Shown here: positions 1 through 7,505 of the stretch, piece by piece | Numbering within the stretch: position 1 is the first letter of the stretch | How the letters are laid out: the number at the start of each line of letters is the position of its first letter | From: Pseudonocardia kunmingensis | GTDB lineage: Bacteria > Actinomycetota > Actinomycetes > Mycobacteriales > Pseudonocardiaceae | Reading direction: 5' to 3' | Length of the DNA: 64,000 bases | NCBI RefSeq assembly: GCF_006716445.1 | Contig: NZ_VFPA01000003.1 | Span: 186,001 to 250,000, forward strand | Position numbers and translations under genes: made by a program | The notes under the pieces: model-generated | Told to the model about the DNA's origin: nothing | Seen by the model: only the letters and a program-made list of their open reading frames with translations | Databases searched by the model: none

Positions 1-2149
1 GGTCGACGGTCGCGGCCGGGTTGAGCGGCAGGACGACCAGGTAGTCGCCCGCCTCGTAGGCAGCGCCGTCGGGCAGCGCGATCTCGACGTGCCGCTTGGA
101 CCGCGCGCCCGGTGCCGAGGTGTCGACCAGCTCGCGGTTGGCCACGACCGTGCCGAGCTGCAGCCCGTTCCGGCGCAGGATGGGGTCGCGCACGGCGCCG
201 ACGAACTCGACCTCCAGCTGCGGCGTCGGCGCGGGCTCCCGCGTCGCCTGGCCGAACTCGGCGTCGACGGGCTCCCAGAACCCGGCGTACCAGTCCTCGA
301 AGTCGCCGAAGAAGTCGCCGCGGGCGTTGGCCTCGCCGCGCGCGAGGAGCGGCCGCGCCCCGGCCCGCGCCAGGTGCTCGTCGATGGCCTTCGGGACCGC
401 CTGGTAGGTGCGGGCCCAGTCCGTGTTGCCGTTGCCGAACACGACGTACCGGACGCCGTCGAGGGCGCCATCGGGCAGGTTCTGCACCCACTGCACGAAG
501 GCGCGGGCGTTGTCGGGCGGCTGCCCCTCGTAGGAGGAGGTCACGACGACGACCGCGCCCTCGGTGGGCAGGTGCCCCGCGGCGCTGTCGAGGCCGTCGA
601 GCGTCGCGGTGTACCCGCGCAGCCGCGCGTCGTTGGCGATCCGCTGGGCGAACGCCTCGGACGTGCCGGCGTTCGACCCGTACAGCACCCGGATCGGGAT
701 CCCGTTCGCCGCCGCGGCCGCGGCCTCCGGGTCGGCGACGCGGCGCGCGGCCGGGGCGGTGGGGACGATCGTGGTCTCGCGGCGACGGACGTGCACGTAC
801 AGCCCGTCGGGCTTCATCGTCAGGGTCTGCTTGACGTGCAGCCGGTAGTCCGGATCGGCGGCCGTGATGTCGAAGCGCTGCAGCAGCATGGCCAGGAACA
901 GCGTCGCCTCCTGCAGGGCGAACCCGCGCCCGATGCAGGAGCGCTGCCCGTTGCCGAACGGCTTCCACGCGTTCGGCGGCAGCGCGGCGGCGCGGTCGAA
1001 GGCGAAGCGGTCCGGGTCGAACGCCTCCGCCTGCTCGCCCCACACCGCGGGGTCGCGGTGCAGCTGCGGGATGAGCACGAGCAGCGTCTGGCCCGCGCTG
1101 ACCGGGTAGCGCCCGCCGATCACGGTGTCCTCGAAGGGCTGCACGGCGAACGCGGGCGCCGTCGGCCACAGCCGCAGGCTCTCCTTGAAGACCTGGTCGA
1201 GGTAGCCCAGCCGGGCGAGGTCCTCGTAGCGGGGCGCGCGGTCGCCGAGCACCTCGTCGACGTGCGCGCGGGCGCGGGCGAGGATCTCCGGGTTCCGCAG
1301 CAGCTCGTAGAGGGTGAAGGTCAGCAGGCCGCTGGTCGTCTCGTGGCCGGCGATCAGGAACGTGACGAGCTGGTAGCGCACGTTCTCGTCGGAGAGCCGC
1401 TCGCCGGTGCGCGGGTCGGCCGCCTCGAGCATCGTGTCGAGGATGTCGTGCTGCCCGTCCGGCAGCGGACGGCGCCTGCGGTCGGCGATGATCTGGTCGG
1501 CCACCTCGTACATCAGCCGCTTGTCCTCGTCGTACTGGTGGCGGGTGCGCAGCATCAGGCGGTTCTGCAGCGGCAGCCGCCGCCCCCGCTCCCCCGACTC
1601 CACGAGCGAGCGCACCATCGCCCCGACGAACGGGTGCATCTGGTCGCTGTAGAGGCTGTTGAAGCGGTAGCTGAACGAGCAGAGCGCGATCGTGTCCAGC
1701 GTCAGCCGAGTGGTGTTGTCGCTGACGTCGATGCGCTGCCCCGTGCCCTGGCGCTCCCACTTCAGCAGCAGCTGCTCGGCGATGTCGGTCATCCCGTCGA
1801 ACATCTCCCGCAGCGCGGCGGGCCCGAACGCCGGCATGAGGATGCGGTGCGCGGCGCCCCAGTTCGGCTCGTCGGTCTCGGCGGTGAACAGGCCGTCACC
1901 GGCGAAGTCGCGCACGTTGCGCAGCGGGTTGTGCAGCTTCTTGTCGAACCGCGACTCGTCGCACAGCTCGTCGACCAGCTCTTGGGAGCTGACGACGACG
2001 AGGTCGCCGCCCGGCACGTCCAGGCGGTAGATCGGGCCGTGCTCGTCGGCCAGCTCCATCAGGCCGAAGATGCCCTTCTCGGCGTCGAGGTCGGGCAGGT
2101 TGCCGACGAGGGGCCGCGGGCGGGGCTGCGGGATCAGCGGGGTGGACAC
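1..2149 (-). CDS. CYP102-type self-sufficient cytochrome P450/reductase (3' end outside window)
   Basis: About 716 residues are visible of a protein that is usually near 1,050. Residues 1-460 are a P450 heme domain: the oxygen-binding AGHETTS is at about 268-274, the ExxR motif (ESLR) at about 323-326, and the heme-ligand loop FGNGQRSCIG puts the cysteine at about 405. A flavodoxin-like FMN domain begins near 480 (VLYGSNAGTSEAFA), and the last visible part enters the FAD/NADPH reductase half. This heme-FMN-FAD order is that of CYP102 (P450 BM3) enzymes, which hydroxylate fatty acids using NADPH with no separate redox partner. The GTG start at 2149 is chosen because the upstream ATG at 2151 leads at once to a stop. 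It lies 87 bases after the metallo-hydrolase gene on the same strand, so it may end a TetR-controlled operon, or use its own promoter in that gap. Substrate is not readable from sequence. Confidence 0.95.
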   Translation of the reverse strand, partial: MSTPLIPQPRPRPLVGNLPDLDAEKGIFGLMELADEHGPIYRLDVPGGDLVVVSSQELVDELCDESRFDKKLHNPLRNVRDFAGDGLFTAETDEPNWGAAHRILMPAFGPAALREMFDGMTDIAEQLLLKWERQGTGQRIDVSDNTTRLTLDTIALCSFSYRFNSLYSDQMHPFVGAMVRSLVESGERGRRLPLQNRLMLRTRHQYDEDKRLMYEVADQIIADRRRRPLPDGQHDILDTMLEAADPRTGERLSDENVRYQLVTFLIAGHETTSGLLTFTLYELLRNPEILARARAHVDEVLGDRAPRYEDLARLGYLDQVFKESLRLWPTAPAFAVQPFEDTVIGGRYPVSAGQTLLVLIPQLHRDPAVWGEQAEAFDPDRFAFDRAAALPPNAWKPFGNGQRSCIGRGFALQEATLFLAMLLQRFDITAADPDYRLHVKQTLTMKPDGLYVHVRRRETTIVPTAPAARRVADPEAAAAAANGIPIRVLYGSNAGTSEAFAQRIANDARLRGYTATLDGLDSAAGHLPTEGAVVVVTSSYEGQPPDNARAFVQWVQNLPDGALDGVRYVVFGNGNTDWARTYQAVPKAIDEHLARAGARPLLARGEANARGDFFGDFEDWYAGFWEPVDAEFGQATREPAPTPQLEVEFVGAVRDPILRRNGLQLGTVVANRELVDTSAPGARSKRHVEIALPDGAAYEAGDYLVVLPLNPAATVD

Positions 2150-2236
2150 ATCCCCGAGTATCCGGCGGGCCCCCACCCCGAACTTGCCCTGACGCGACAA
2201 CGATTTACCTTGCGACGACACGCCTCGCCGCCGGGA

Positions 2237-2914
2237 TCACCAGCCGCGGTCCTCCCAGTCGTCGAGGTGCGGCCGCTCGGCACCGATCGTGGTGGATGGC
2301 CCGTGGCCGGGGTGGACCGCCGTGACCGCGGGGAGCGCGGCCAGCCGCCGGACCGATCCCATGATCGTCGAGAAGTCCGACAGCGGCCACCCGGTGAGCC
2401 CCGGGCCGCCGGGGAAGAGCGTGTCACCGGTGAGCACGTGGCCCTCGACGTGCAGCGAGACGCCTCCCGGGGTGTGCCCGGGCGTGTGCAGGACGTCGAC
2501 GGCCAGTGGTCCCACGGTGAGCACCTGGCCGTCGACGAGGTGGTCGTCGACGCGGCCGTCCCACAGCGGCCCCTCGGGCCGCAAGGGGTGGCCGGCGGCG
2601 CGCAGGTCGGCGGTGGCGGTGCCGGCGTCCCAGTGCCCGAGCCGGTCGAGCGTGGCGAGCTCGTGCGGCCACACCGGCCCGTCGTCGGCGTGGGCGAGCA
2701 CGGGTGCACCGACCGCACCCGCCCCGAGGACGTGATCCCAGTGCGCATGGGTGAGCACGACCGCGACGACGTCGAGGCCGGCGACGGCGGCACGCACCCG
2801 GTCGGGCTCGTCCCCGGGATCGACGACGAGGGCTCGCCGGTCGCCGTCGGCGTGCAGCACCCAGCAGTTCGTGGCGAGCGGACCGACGACGATCCGGCGC
2901 AGGCGTACCGTCAC
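2237..2914 (-). CDS. Metallo-beta-lactamase fold hydrolase
   Basis: A 225-residue single-domain protein of the metallo-beta-lactamase superfamily, with the glyoxalase II/persulfide-dioxygenase-like layout. The metal site THAHWDH is at residues 55-61, HTPGHTPGG supplies the next histidine at about 143-151, TGDTLF the bridging aspartate, and HPGHG the last histidine near 201-205. The start is GTG at 2914 because its GTGA overlaps the TGA of the upstream DsbA-like gene, which implies translational coupling. Reading further upstream in this frame only crosses the neighbour in the wrong frame. Members hydrolyse thioesters such as glutathione or mycothiol adducts; in an operon with a thiol-oxidoreductase-like protein that role is plausible, but the substrate is not known. 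Confidence 0.93.
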   Translation of the reverse strand: MTVRLRRIVVGPLATNCWVLHADGDRRALVVDPGDEPDRVRAAVAGLDVVAVVLTHAHWDHVLGAGAVGAPVLAHADDGPVWPHELATLDRLGHWDAGTATADLRAAGHPLRPEGPLWDGRVDDHLVDGQVLTVGPLAVDVLHTPGHTPGGVSLHVEGHVLTGDTLFPGGPGLTGWPLSDFSTIMGSVRRLAALPAVTAVHPGHGPSTTIGAERPHLDDWEDRGW

Positions 2915-3582
2915 GCCGCTGCCCTGCGGACGAGGTCCGCGACCTCGACCGGGTCGGACCGGTCGACCACGGGGAAGCCCACGGCCCACTCGCCCTGCCA
3001 GTGCACGTCGATACCCGGGTTGGTCACCGCGGAGCCGTCGGGGAGCACGAACGTCGGGCTGCCGGCGATGGCGTCGGTCTCCGCGACGGCGTGGTCGTCG
3101 AACAGCCGGCGGCGGTGCCGACCGTCGTCGAGGGCGTCCGCCAGCGCCGGCACATCCAGGCCGGCGCGTCCCGCCACGTCGAGGATGACGGCGCGGTGGC
3201 TGATGCTGCGCGACTGCGTCCAGAAGGCCCGGCGCAGCCCGCCGTCGAGCGCCTCGGACGCGGCGAGGCCCTGCTCCTTCGCCGCCAGCACGGCCTCGGC
3301 AGCCAGCAGCACGGTGTGCGGGTAGAGGTCGTCGGCCGCGGTCCACACCCGCAGCTCCGCGCCGGGTTCGACCTGCCCGAGACCCACCGCCTCGGTGTCG
3401 GTGCCGCGCCGCGGGTGCGGTCCGTCGAACAGCTCGAGCGCGAAGACGTGGTGGTCGAGCTGGACGTCGACGCCGAGGCGGTCGCGCGCGGCGCGCAGCC
3501 GGTGCAGGGCGACGGTCGCGAAGGGGCACAGCAGGTCCGACCAGACCTGGATCGTGCCGGGCGGGGGCGGCGTGTGCGTCAT
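2911..3582 (-). CDS. DsbA/FrnE-family thioredoxin-fold protein
   Basis: A 223-residue protein with the FrnE-like DsbA fold: an N-terminal strand IQVWSDLLCPF, a helical insert, then AIAGSPTFVLPDG, which carries the cis-proline of the thioredoxin fold. The redox motif reads CPFA, with one cysteine rather than CxxC, so it is more likely an isomerase- or transferase-like member than a dithiol oxidase. There is no signal peptide, so it is cytoplasmic. It overlaps the upstream PNPOx-like gene by ATGA and the downstream hydrolase by GTGA, so the three are probably co-translated. The partner or substrate is unknown. Confidence 0.9.
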   Translation of the reverse strand: MTHTPPPPGTIQVWSDLLCPFATVALHRLRAARDRLGVDVQLDHHVFALELFDGPHPRRGTDTEAVGLGQVEPGAELRVWTAADDLYPHTVLLAAEAVLAAKEQGLAASEALDGGLRRAFWTQSRSISHRAVILDVAGRAGLDVPALADALDDGRHRRRLFDDHAVAETDAIAGSPTFVLPDGSAVTNPGIDVHWQGEWAVGFPVVDRSDPVEVADLVRRAAA

Positions 3583-4061
3583 CCGTGCTCCAGGTGTTCG
3601 GTGCCGGGCGAGTTGGTGGTGAAGCGGCGCGGCGTCACGAGCACCGCGGTGCGCCGCTCCGCGGCCATGACGGCGTCGTAGGAGCGCAGGTCGTCGTGCA
3701 CACCGCCCGCGGCGGCGTACACGTCGCGCAGCAGCCGGGGCAGCGCGGCGGGGTCCAGACCCGGGAGCGGGTCGTCCGGGCCGGCGAGCTCGGCGGGTCC
3801 GCTGACCGCAACCCACTCCCAGCCGGCGCGGAACACCAGCGTCGCCGAGGGGGTGCGCCGCAGGTTGGCCAGCTTGGCGGTCCCGCCCCGGGCCACCAGC
3901 GCGACGGTCGGCGCACCCGTCACCGGGTGGTCGAGCACGCCGGCGTTGACCACGCTCACCGCGGGGGCGGCGGCGCCGTGCCGGGTGACCAGCACCGCCA
4001 GCCAGTGCTCGGCCGAGCCGTGTTCGCGGACGAGCCGCAGACCGTCGTCGAGCTCGAGCAT
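3579..4061 (-). CDS. PNPOx-like (F420/FMN-binding split beta-barrel) protein
   Basis: A 160-residue protein with the pyridoxamine-5'-phosphate-oxidase-like split barrel. Near the N-terminus HWLAVLVTRHGAAAPAVSVVNAG is the usual first strand pair, TAKLANLRRTPSATLVFR the cofactor-binding segment, and WVAVSGPAEL the next strand. This matches the actinobacterial F420-dependent enzyme group rather than true PdxH. Its ATG shares bases with the stop of the tiny upstream gene (TGATG), and its stop overlaps the next start. It probably reduces or binds a small redox-active compound using F420 or FMN; which cofactor cannot be settled here. Confidence 0.85.
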   Translation of the reverse strand: MLELDDGLRLVREHGSAEHWLAVLVTRHGAAAPAVSVVNAGVLDHPVTGAPTVALVARGGTAKLANLRRTPSATLVFRAGWEWVAVSGPAELAGPDDPLPGLDPAALPRLLRDVYAAAGGVHDDLRSYDAVMAAERRTAVLVTPRRFTTNSPGTEHLEHG

Positions 4062-4189
4062 CAGAACCTCGCGCCGAGGTCACGCGCCGCGGCGTGGGCG
4101 GCGCAGCGGGCCGTCCCCGCGTCGGCGGTGACGAGGTTCGGGTGGAAGCGGATGGCGGTGATCTCGGTGACGTGCAGCAAGCGGGTCAC
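4061..4189 (-). CDS. Small ORF, 42 residues, first gene of the operon
   Basis: I do not recognise this 42-residue product. It is supported by a GGAGG ribosome binding site 6 bases before the GTG at 4189 and by a TGATG junction that couples its stop to the next start. It holds an uneven mix (LLHVTEITAIRFHPNLVTAD, then an alanine-rich basic tail) and no membrane segment. It may be a true small protein or a leader peptide that sets translation of the operon. It starts 33 bases from the divergent TetR gene. Confidence 0.55.
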   Translation of the reverse strand: MTRLLHVTEITAIRFHPNLVTADAGTARCAAHAAARDLGARF

Positions 4190-4216
4190 TGATCCTCCAA
4201 GCACTGGACCCGGAAT

Positions 4217-4265
4217 CGGACTATGGTCCGGTTCATGCGACAAGACGCTAACGGACCGCAGTCCG
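4217..4265. promoter_or_regulatory. Twin CGGAC-N4-GTCCG palindromes, likely TetR operators
   Basis: Two perfect copies of CGGAC-N4-GTCCG lie at 4217-4230 and 4252-4265, centres 35 bases apart, and both are followed by gttc. They sit where the divergent tiny ORF operon (start 4189) and the TetR gene (ATG 4223 or 4235) begin, so they overlap the regulator's own start. That is the usual position for autoregulation and repression of a divergent operon by a TetR protein. Binding is inferred. Confidence 0.65.
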
Positions 4266-4858
4266 GTTCGTCAACGAGACGGGAGCTGCCGGTCGTCGGC
4301 GCGGTCGCGGAGCGGGCCGACGCGGCCCGCAACCGGGCCCGGATCCTCGCCGCCGCGGAGCAGCTGTTCGACGCGCACGGCGTCGACGCGGTGACGATGG
4401 ACGACGTCGTGGCCGCGGCGGGCGTCGGCAAGGGCACGTTGTTCCGCAGGTTCCGGGACAAGGGCGGGCTCGCCGCCGCGCTGCTCGACCGGTACGAGAG
4501 CGAGCTGCAGGAACGACTCCTCAGCGGACCGCCGCCACTGGGACCCGGCGCCGCCCCGGCCGAGCGGCTCGGCGCGTTCGTGTGGGCCTACCTGCGCTAC
4601 GTCGACGAGCGGATCGATCTCGTCCAGATGTCCCAGAGCAGTGCCCCGGGCGCGCGCCTGCGCACCGGGGCGCACGCCCTGTGGCGCCGGCACCTCGTCG
4701 TGCTCCTCACCGCGGCCGGCGTCGAGGGCGCCGAGCTGCGCGCCGACCTGCTCCTGGCCGGCCTCGCGGCCGAGCAGGTGCGGTACTGGCTGCGCGACGA
4801 GGGCCGCGACCGCGACCGGCTCGCGCAGGAGCTCACGACGCTCGCGCTCGCCTCCTGA
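4223..4858 (+). CDS. TetR-family transcriptional regulator
   Basis: A 211-residue TetR protein. The DNA-binding domain runs from about 34 to 80: RILAAAEQLFDAHG, then TMDDVVAAAGVGKGTLFRRF, the classic helix-turn-helix with a recognition helix ending in F-R-F. The C-terminal half is the variable ligand-binding and dimer domain. Two ATGs are possible, 4223 and 4235; neither has a clear ribosome binding site and both lie in the palindrome region, so the transcript may be nearly leaderless. It is divergent from the operon that ends in the P450; CYP102 genes elsewhere are often governed by TetR repressors, so control of this operon by a fatty-acid-like ligand is a fair guess. Confidence 0.92.
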   Translation: MVRFMRQDANGPQSGSSTRRELPVVGAVAERADAARNRARILAAAEQLFDAHGVDAVTMDDVVAAAGVGKGTLFRRFRDKGGLAAALLDRYESELQERLLSGPPPLGPGAAPAERLGAFVWAYLRYVDERIDLVQMSQSSAPGARLRTGAHALWRRHLVVLLTAAGVEGAELRADLLLAGLAAEQVRYWLRDEGRDRDRLAQELTTLALAS

Positions 4859-4867
4859 CCGGCGGCC

Positions 4868-5515
4868 TCAGAAGGCGCTGATGTTCCGGGCCCGCTCGGC
4901 GCGGGTCAACGTGCTGATCACGGCGGCCTGGCCGTGACGGCGGACGACGAGACGGACGAGCAGGTCGCGGACCGGCGCGAACGCCGGGCCCGGGAACTCG
5001 GGGGCGGGCAGCTGCAGGCTCTCGGCGAGGTCGGTCGTGTGGACGACGATCTCGAGCAGGCGCGTGTGGAGGAAGTGGTCCCGGCGCAGGGCCCAGCCCT
5101 GCCACGGGATGTCGATCGCGTCCTGCGCGGTGCCGGAACGCAGGTGCTCGGTCGCGCGCGACGTGTCCCCCTCGAGCCGTTCGAGCATCCGGGCGTGTCC
5201 GAGCTCCGCCTCCGCGTCGTCGCTGCTGCGGTCGTTGACCGGATCGTGGGGCGAGCGGGAGGTGACCCACTCGGCGCGCGCGTAGTGCTCGTCGACCGAG
5301 GCGAGGACCGGGAGCGTCGAGGGCCTGCCGAGCAGCTGCGCGACGCGCCCGACCTGGCGCGAGAGGTGGCACGCGAGTGCGCCGACCGACATCTCGGGCA
5401 GGGCGCTGCCCTCCGGCCAGCGGTCCCGCACCGCGGCGTGCCGCAGCAGCTCCGCCGCGACGGCGGCCCCGTCGAGGAACGCGCCGTCGAGGCTCTCCGG
5501 TGTCGATCTGTCCAT
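4868..5515 (-). CDS. Maleylpyruvate-isomerase/DinB-type (mycothiol-dependent fold) protein
   Basis: A 215-residue protein of the four-helix DinB-like group that includes mycothiol-dependent maleylpyruvate isomerase. The N-terminal helix pair carries SVGALACHLSRQVGRVAQLL, and WALRRDHFLHTRLLEIVVHTTDLA holds the metal-site histidines (RLLEIVVHTTDL is the family hallmark). The reaction is unknown; many members carry out thiol-dependent conversions. ATG 5515 is given as the start; an in-frame ATG at 5524 with AGGA just upstream is equally possible. The gene is divergent from the AraC regulator that starts 75 bases away. Confidence 0.82.
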   Translation of the reverse strand: MDRSTPESLDGAFLDGAAVAAELLRHAAVRDRWPEGSALPEMSVGALACHLSRQVGRVAQLLGRPSTLPVLASVDEHYARAEWVTSRSPHDPVNDRSSDDAEAELGHARMLERLEGDTSRATEHLRSGTAQDAIDIPWQGWALRRDHFLHTRLLEIVVHTTDLAESLQLPAPEFPGPAFAPVRDLLVRLVVRRHGQAAVISTLTRAERARNISAF

Positions 5516-5590
5516 GGTTCCCATCGTCCTGCGAGCGGTCCGGGCGTGCCCACCAACCCCGCCGCGCGTCGACGACCTACCTTCCGACAC

Positions 5591-6607
5591 ATGAGCTCCG
5601 TGGTCAGGGCCGCCGCACTGCGCGGCCTCCCGCAGCTCGTCCACGGCCTGGGCGGCGACGCGGACGGGCTGTTCGCGCGCGCACGGGTGCCGGTCGACGC
5701 GCTGGACAACGACGACGCGTTGGTCCCCTCGCGCCACGCGGGCCGGCTGCTGGAGACGGCCGCGCGCGACCTGGACTGCCCGGACCTCGGCCTGCGCCTG
5801 GCCGCACAGCAGGACATCGGCGTGCTCGGCCCGCTGGCGATCGCCGTGGAGAACTCCCCGACGCTCGGGGACGCCCTCGACTGCGCCACCCGCTTCCTGT
5901 TCGCCCACAGCCCCGGCTCCCGGGTCGCGCAGGTGCGCGACCCGCAACGCACCCCGGGCGTCGTGGGCCTGCTCTACGAGAACGCCGGCCCGGACCCCAT
6001 GCCCCCGCAGGCCGTCGACCACGCGCTCGGCCTGTTCCACCGGGCGATCGTGCTGCTGCGCGGCGGCTCCTACGGGCTGCGCTCCGCCCACCTGCCGCAC
6101 CCGCCGCTCGCGCCCGTCGCCGCCTACACCGACCACTTCGGCGCGGACGTGCGCTTCGCGCAGCCGGGCGCGCTCCTGCGCGTGCCGACCCAGCTGCTCG
6201 CCACGGCGCTGCCCGGCGCGAACCCGGTACTGCGGGAGATCACCCTCGACTACCTCGCCGACCGCTTCACCCGCCCCGAGGAGACCACGAGCGACCAGGT
6301 CCGGCTGCTGCTGACCCGTTCCCTCGGCTCGGCGCCCGTCCACCTCGGCGCGATCGCCCGCCTGCTCACCGTCCACCCGCGCACGCTGCAACGCCGCCTC
6401 GCCGCGGAGTCCACCACCTTCGACGCGCTCCTCGACGACGTCCGCCGCGACACCGCCCACCGGCTCATCACCGAGACCGACCTCCCCTTCTCGCAGGTCA
6501 CCGCGATGGTCGGGCTGACGGGGCAGTCGGCGCTGACACGTGCGGTCCGCCGTTGGAGCGGTCACACCCCCAGGGATCTGCGACGGGGCCACCGGGAGCG
6601 CTACTGA
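5591..6607 (+). CDS. AraC-family regulator with Arabinose_bd-type sensor
   Basis: A 338-residue regulator. The N-terminal 200 residues match the OruR/ArgR-like sensor domain of this group (GLRLAAQQDIGVLGPLAIAVENSPTLGDAL is characteristic). The C-terminal AraC domain has two helix-turn-helices: VHLGAIARLLTVHPRTLQRRLAAE and DLPFSQVTAMVGLTGQSALTRAVRRWSG, the second ending in the family's G-x-P-R-D-L-R. The start ATG at 5591 follows a short divergent region shared with the DinB-type gene, a likely target. The inducer is unknown. Confidence 0.92.
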   Translation: MSSVVRAAALRGLPQLVHGLGGDADGLFARARVPVDALDNDDALVPSRHAGRLLETAARDLDCPDLGLRLAAQQDIGVLGPLAIAVENSPTLGDALDCATRFLFAHSPGSRVAQVRDPQRTPGVVGLLYENAGPDPMPPQAVDHALGLFHRAIVLLRGGSYGLRSAHLPHPPLAPVAAYTDHFGADVRFAQPGALLRVPTQLLATALPGANPVLREITLDYLADRFTRPEETTSDQVRLLLTRSLGSAPVHLGAIARLLTVHPRTLQRRLAAESTTFDALLDDVRRDTAHRLITETDLPFSQVTAMVGLTGQSALTRAVRRWSGHTPRDLRRGHRERY

Positions 6608-6801
6608 GAGCCGTCGTCCGGCTGGCGTCGGGAGGTGGCCGACGATCTGGACGACGTGGCGCGGCTGCTCGCAGGGCCGGTCGCCGGCCTCGATGATTGC
6701 TGGCCGCCGTGCACCAGGTCGAGCGGATCCGCGACGCGAGCCCGGGACACACGGGACGACTGCTCGACGCACGTCGGCTTCCTGCACCAGGATCCGGGTT
6801 C

Positions 6802-7404
6802 GTGGCGGCCGCAGACCTGGGACCGTGGGAGCCGGCGACCGTCCGCGAGGTCGCCACCTACTTCGCACGCTTCCCGGGGCCGTGGTGGATCGCGGGCGGG
6901 TTCGCGATCGAGCTGGCCACGGGACGCACGATCCGTCCTCACGACGACATCGACGTCGGGCTCCTGCGGTCCGACCACCTCGGCGCGCACGGTGCCCTTC
7001 CGGGCTGGGAGCTGTGGGCCGCGGACCCGCCCGGGCAGCTGCGGCCGTGGAGGCAGGGCGAACCGCTGCCGGCGCACGTCCACGACGTCTGGTGCCGGCC
7101 CGGCGCCGCGTCCCCGTGGCGCGTCCAGCTGATGATCGACGAGTCGGACGGGCCCGACTGGGTGTCGCGACGCGATCCCCGCCTCCGCCGCCCGGTCCGC
7201 GAGCTCGTCCGCAGGTCCGCCGACGGGATCCCCTTCCTGGCGCCGGAGGTGCAGCTGCACCACAAGGCGAGGGCGTGCCGGCCCAAGGACGTCGTCGACC
7301 TGCACGCCGCCCTCCCGGTCCTCGGTCCGGCCGAACGCGCGTGGCTGCGGGAGGCGATCGCGGGCACGACGCCGGACCATCCCTGGCTCGTCCTGCTGCA
7401 GTAG
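6802..7404 (+). CDS. Nucleotidyltransferase-fold protein (aminoglycoside adenylyltransferase-like)
   Basis: A 200-residue protein with the minimal nucleotidyltransferase signature: WWIAGGFAIELATGR followed by RPHDDIDVGLL, where the two aspartates bind metal. Later VQLHHKARACRPKDVVDLHAALPVL is the C-terminal helix seen in the AadB/LinB-like and uncharacterised relatives. Known relatives adenylylate aminoglycosides or lincosamides; most chromosomal actinobacterial members have no tested substrate. GTG at 6802 is chosen with a weak AGGA upstream; the frame stays open to a TTG at 6697, so the N-terminus is uncertain. Confidence 0.75.
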   Translation: MAAADLGPWEPATVREVATYFARFPGPWWIAGGFAIELATGRTIRPHDDIDVGLLRSDHLGAHGALPGWELWAADPPGQLRPWRQGEPLPAHVHDVWCRPGAASPWRVQLMIDESDGPDWVSRRDPRLRRPVRELVRRSADGIPFLAPEVQLHHKARACRPKDVVDLHAALPVLGPAERAWLREAIAGTTPDHPWLVLLQ

Positions 7405-7505
7405 CACCGGCCGCTGACGGAACGCACCGGCGCACGCGCACCCACCGGGCGGGAAGCGCCGGGCGGTGATTGCGTTACCGGGTGCCCCCCGGGGAAGGTC
7501 GCACC

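Noticed and set aside
89-3325. Very long open frame on the plus strand over the P450 and MBL genes
   Set aside because: It is the mirror of high GC: full of Arg/Val/Gly with no protein family, while the minus strand gives intact enzymes.
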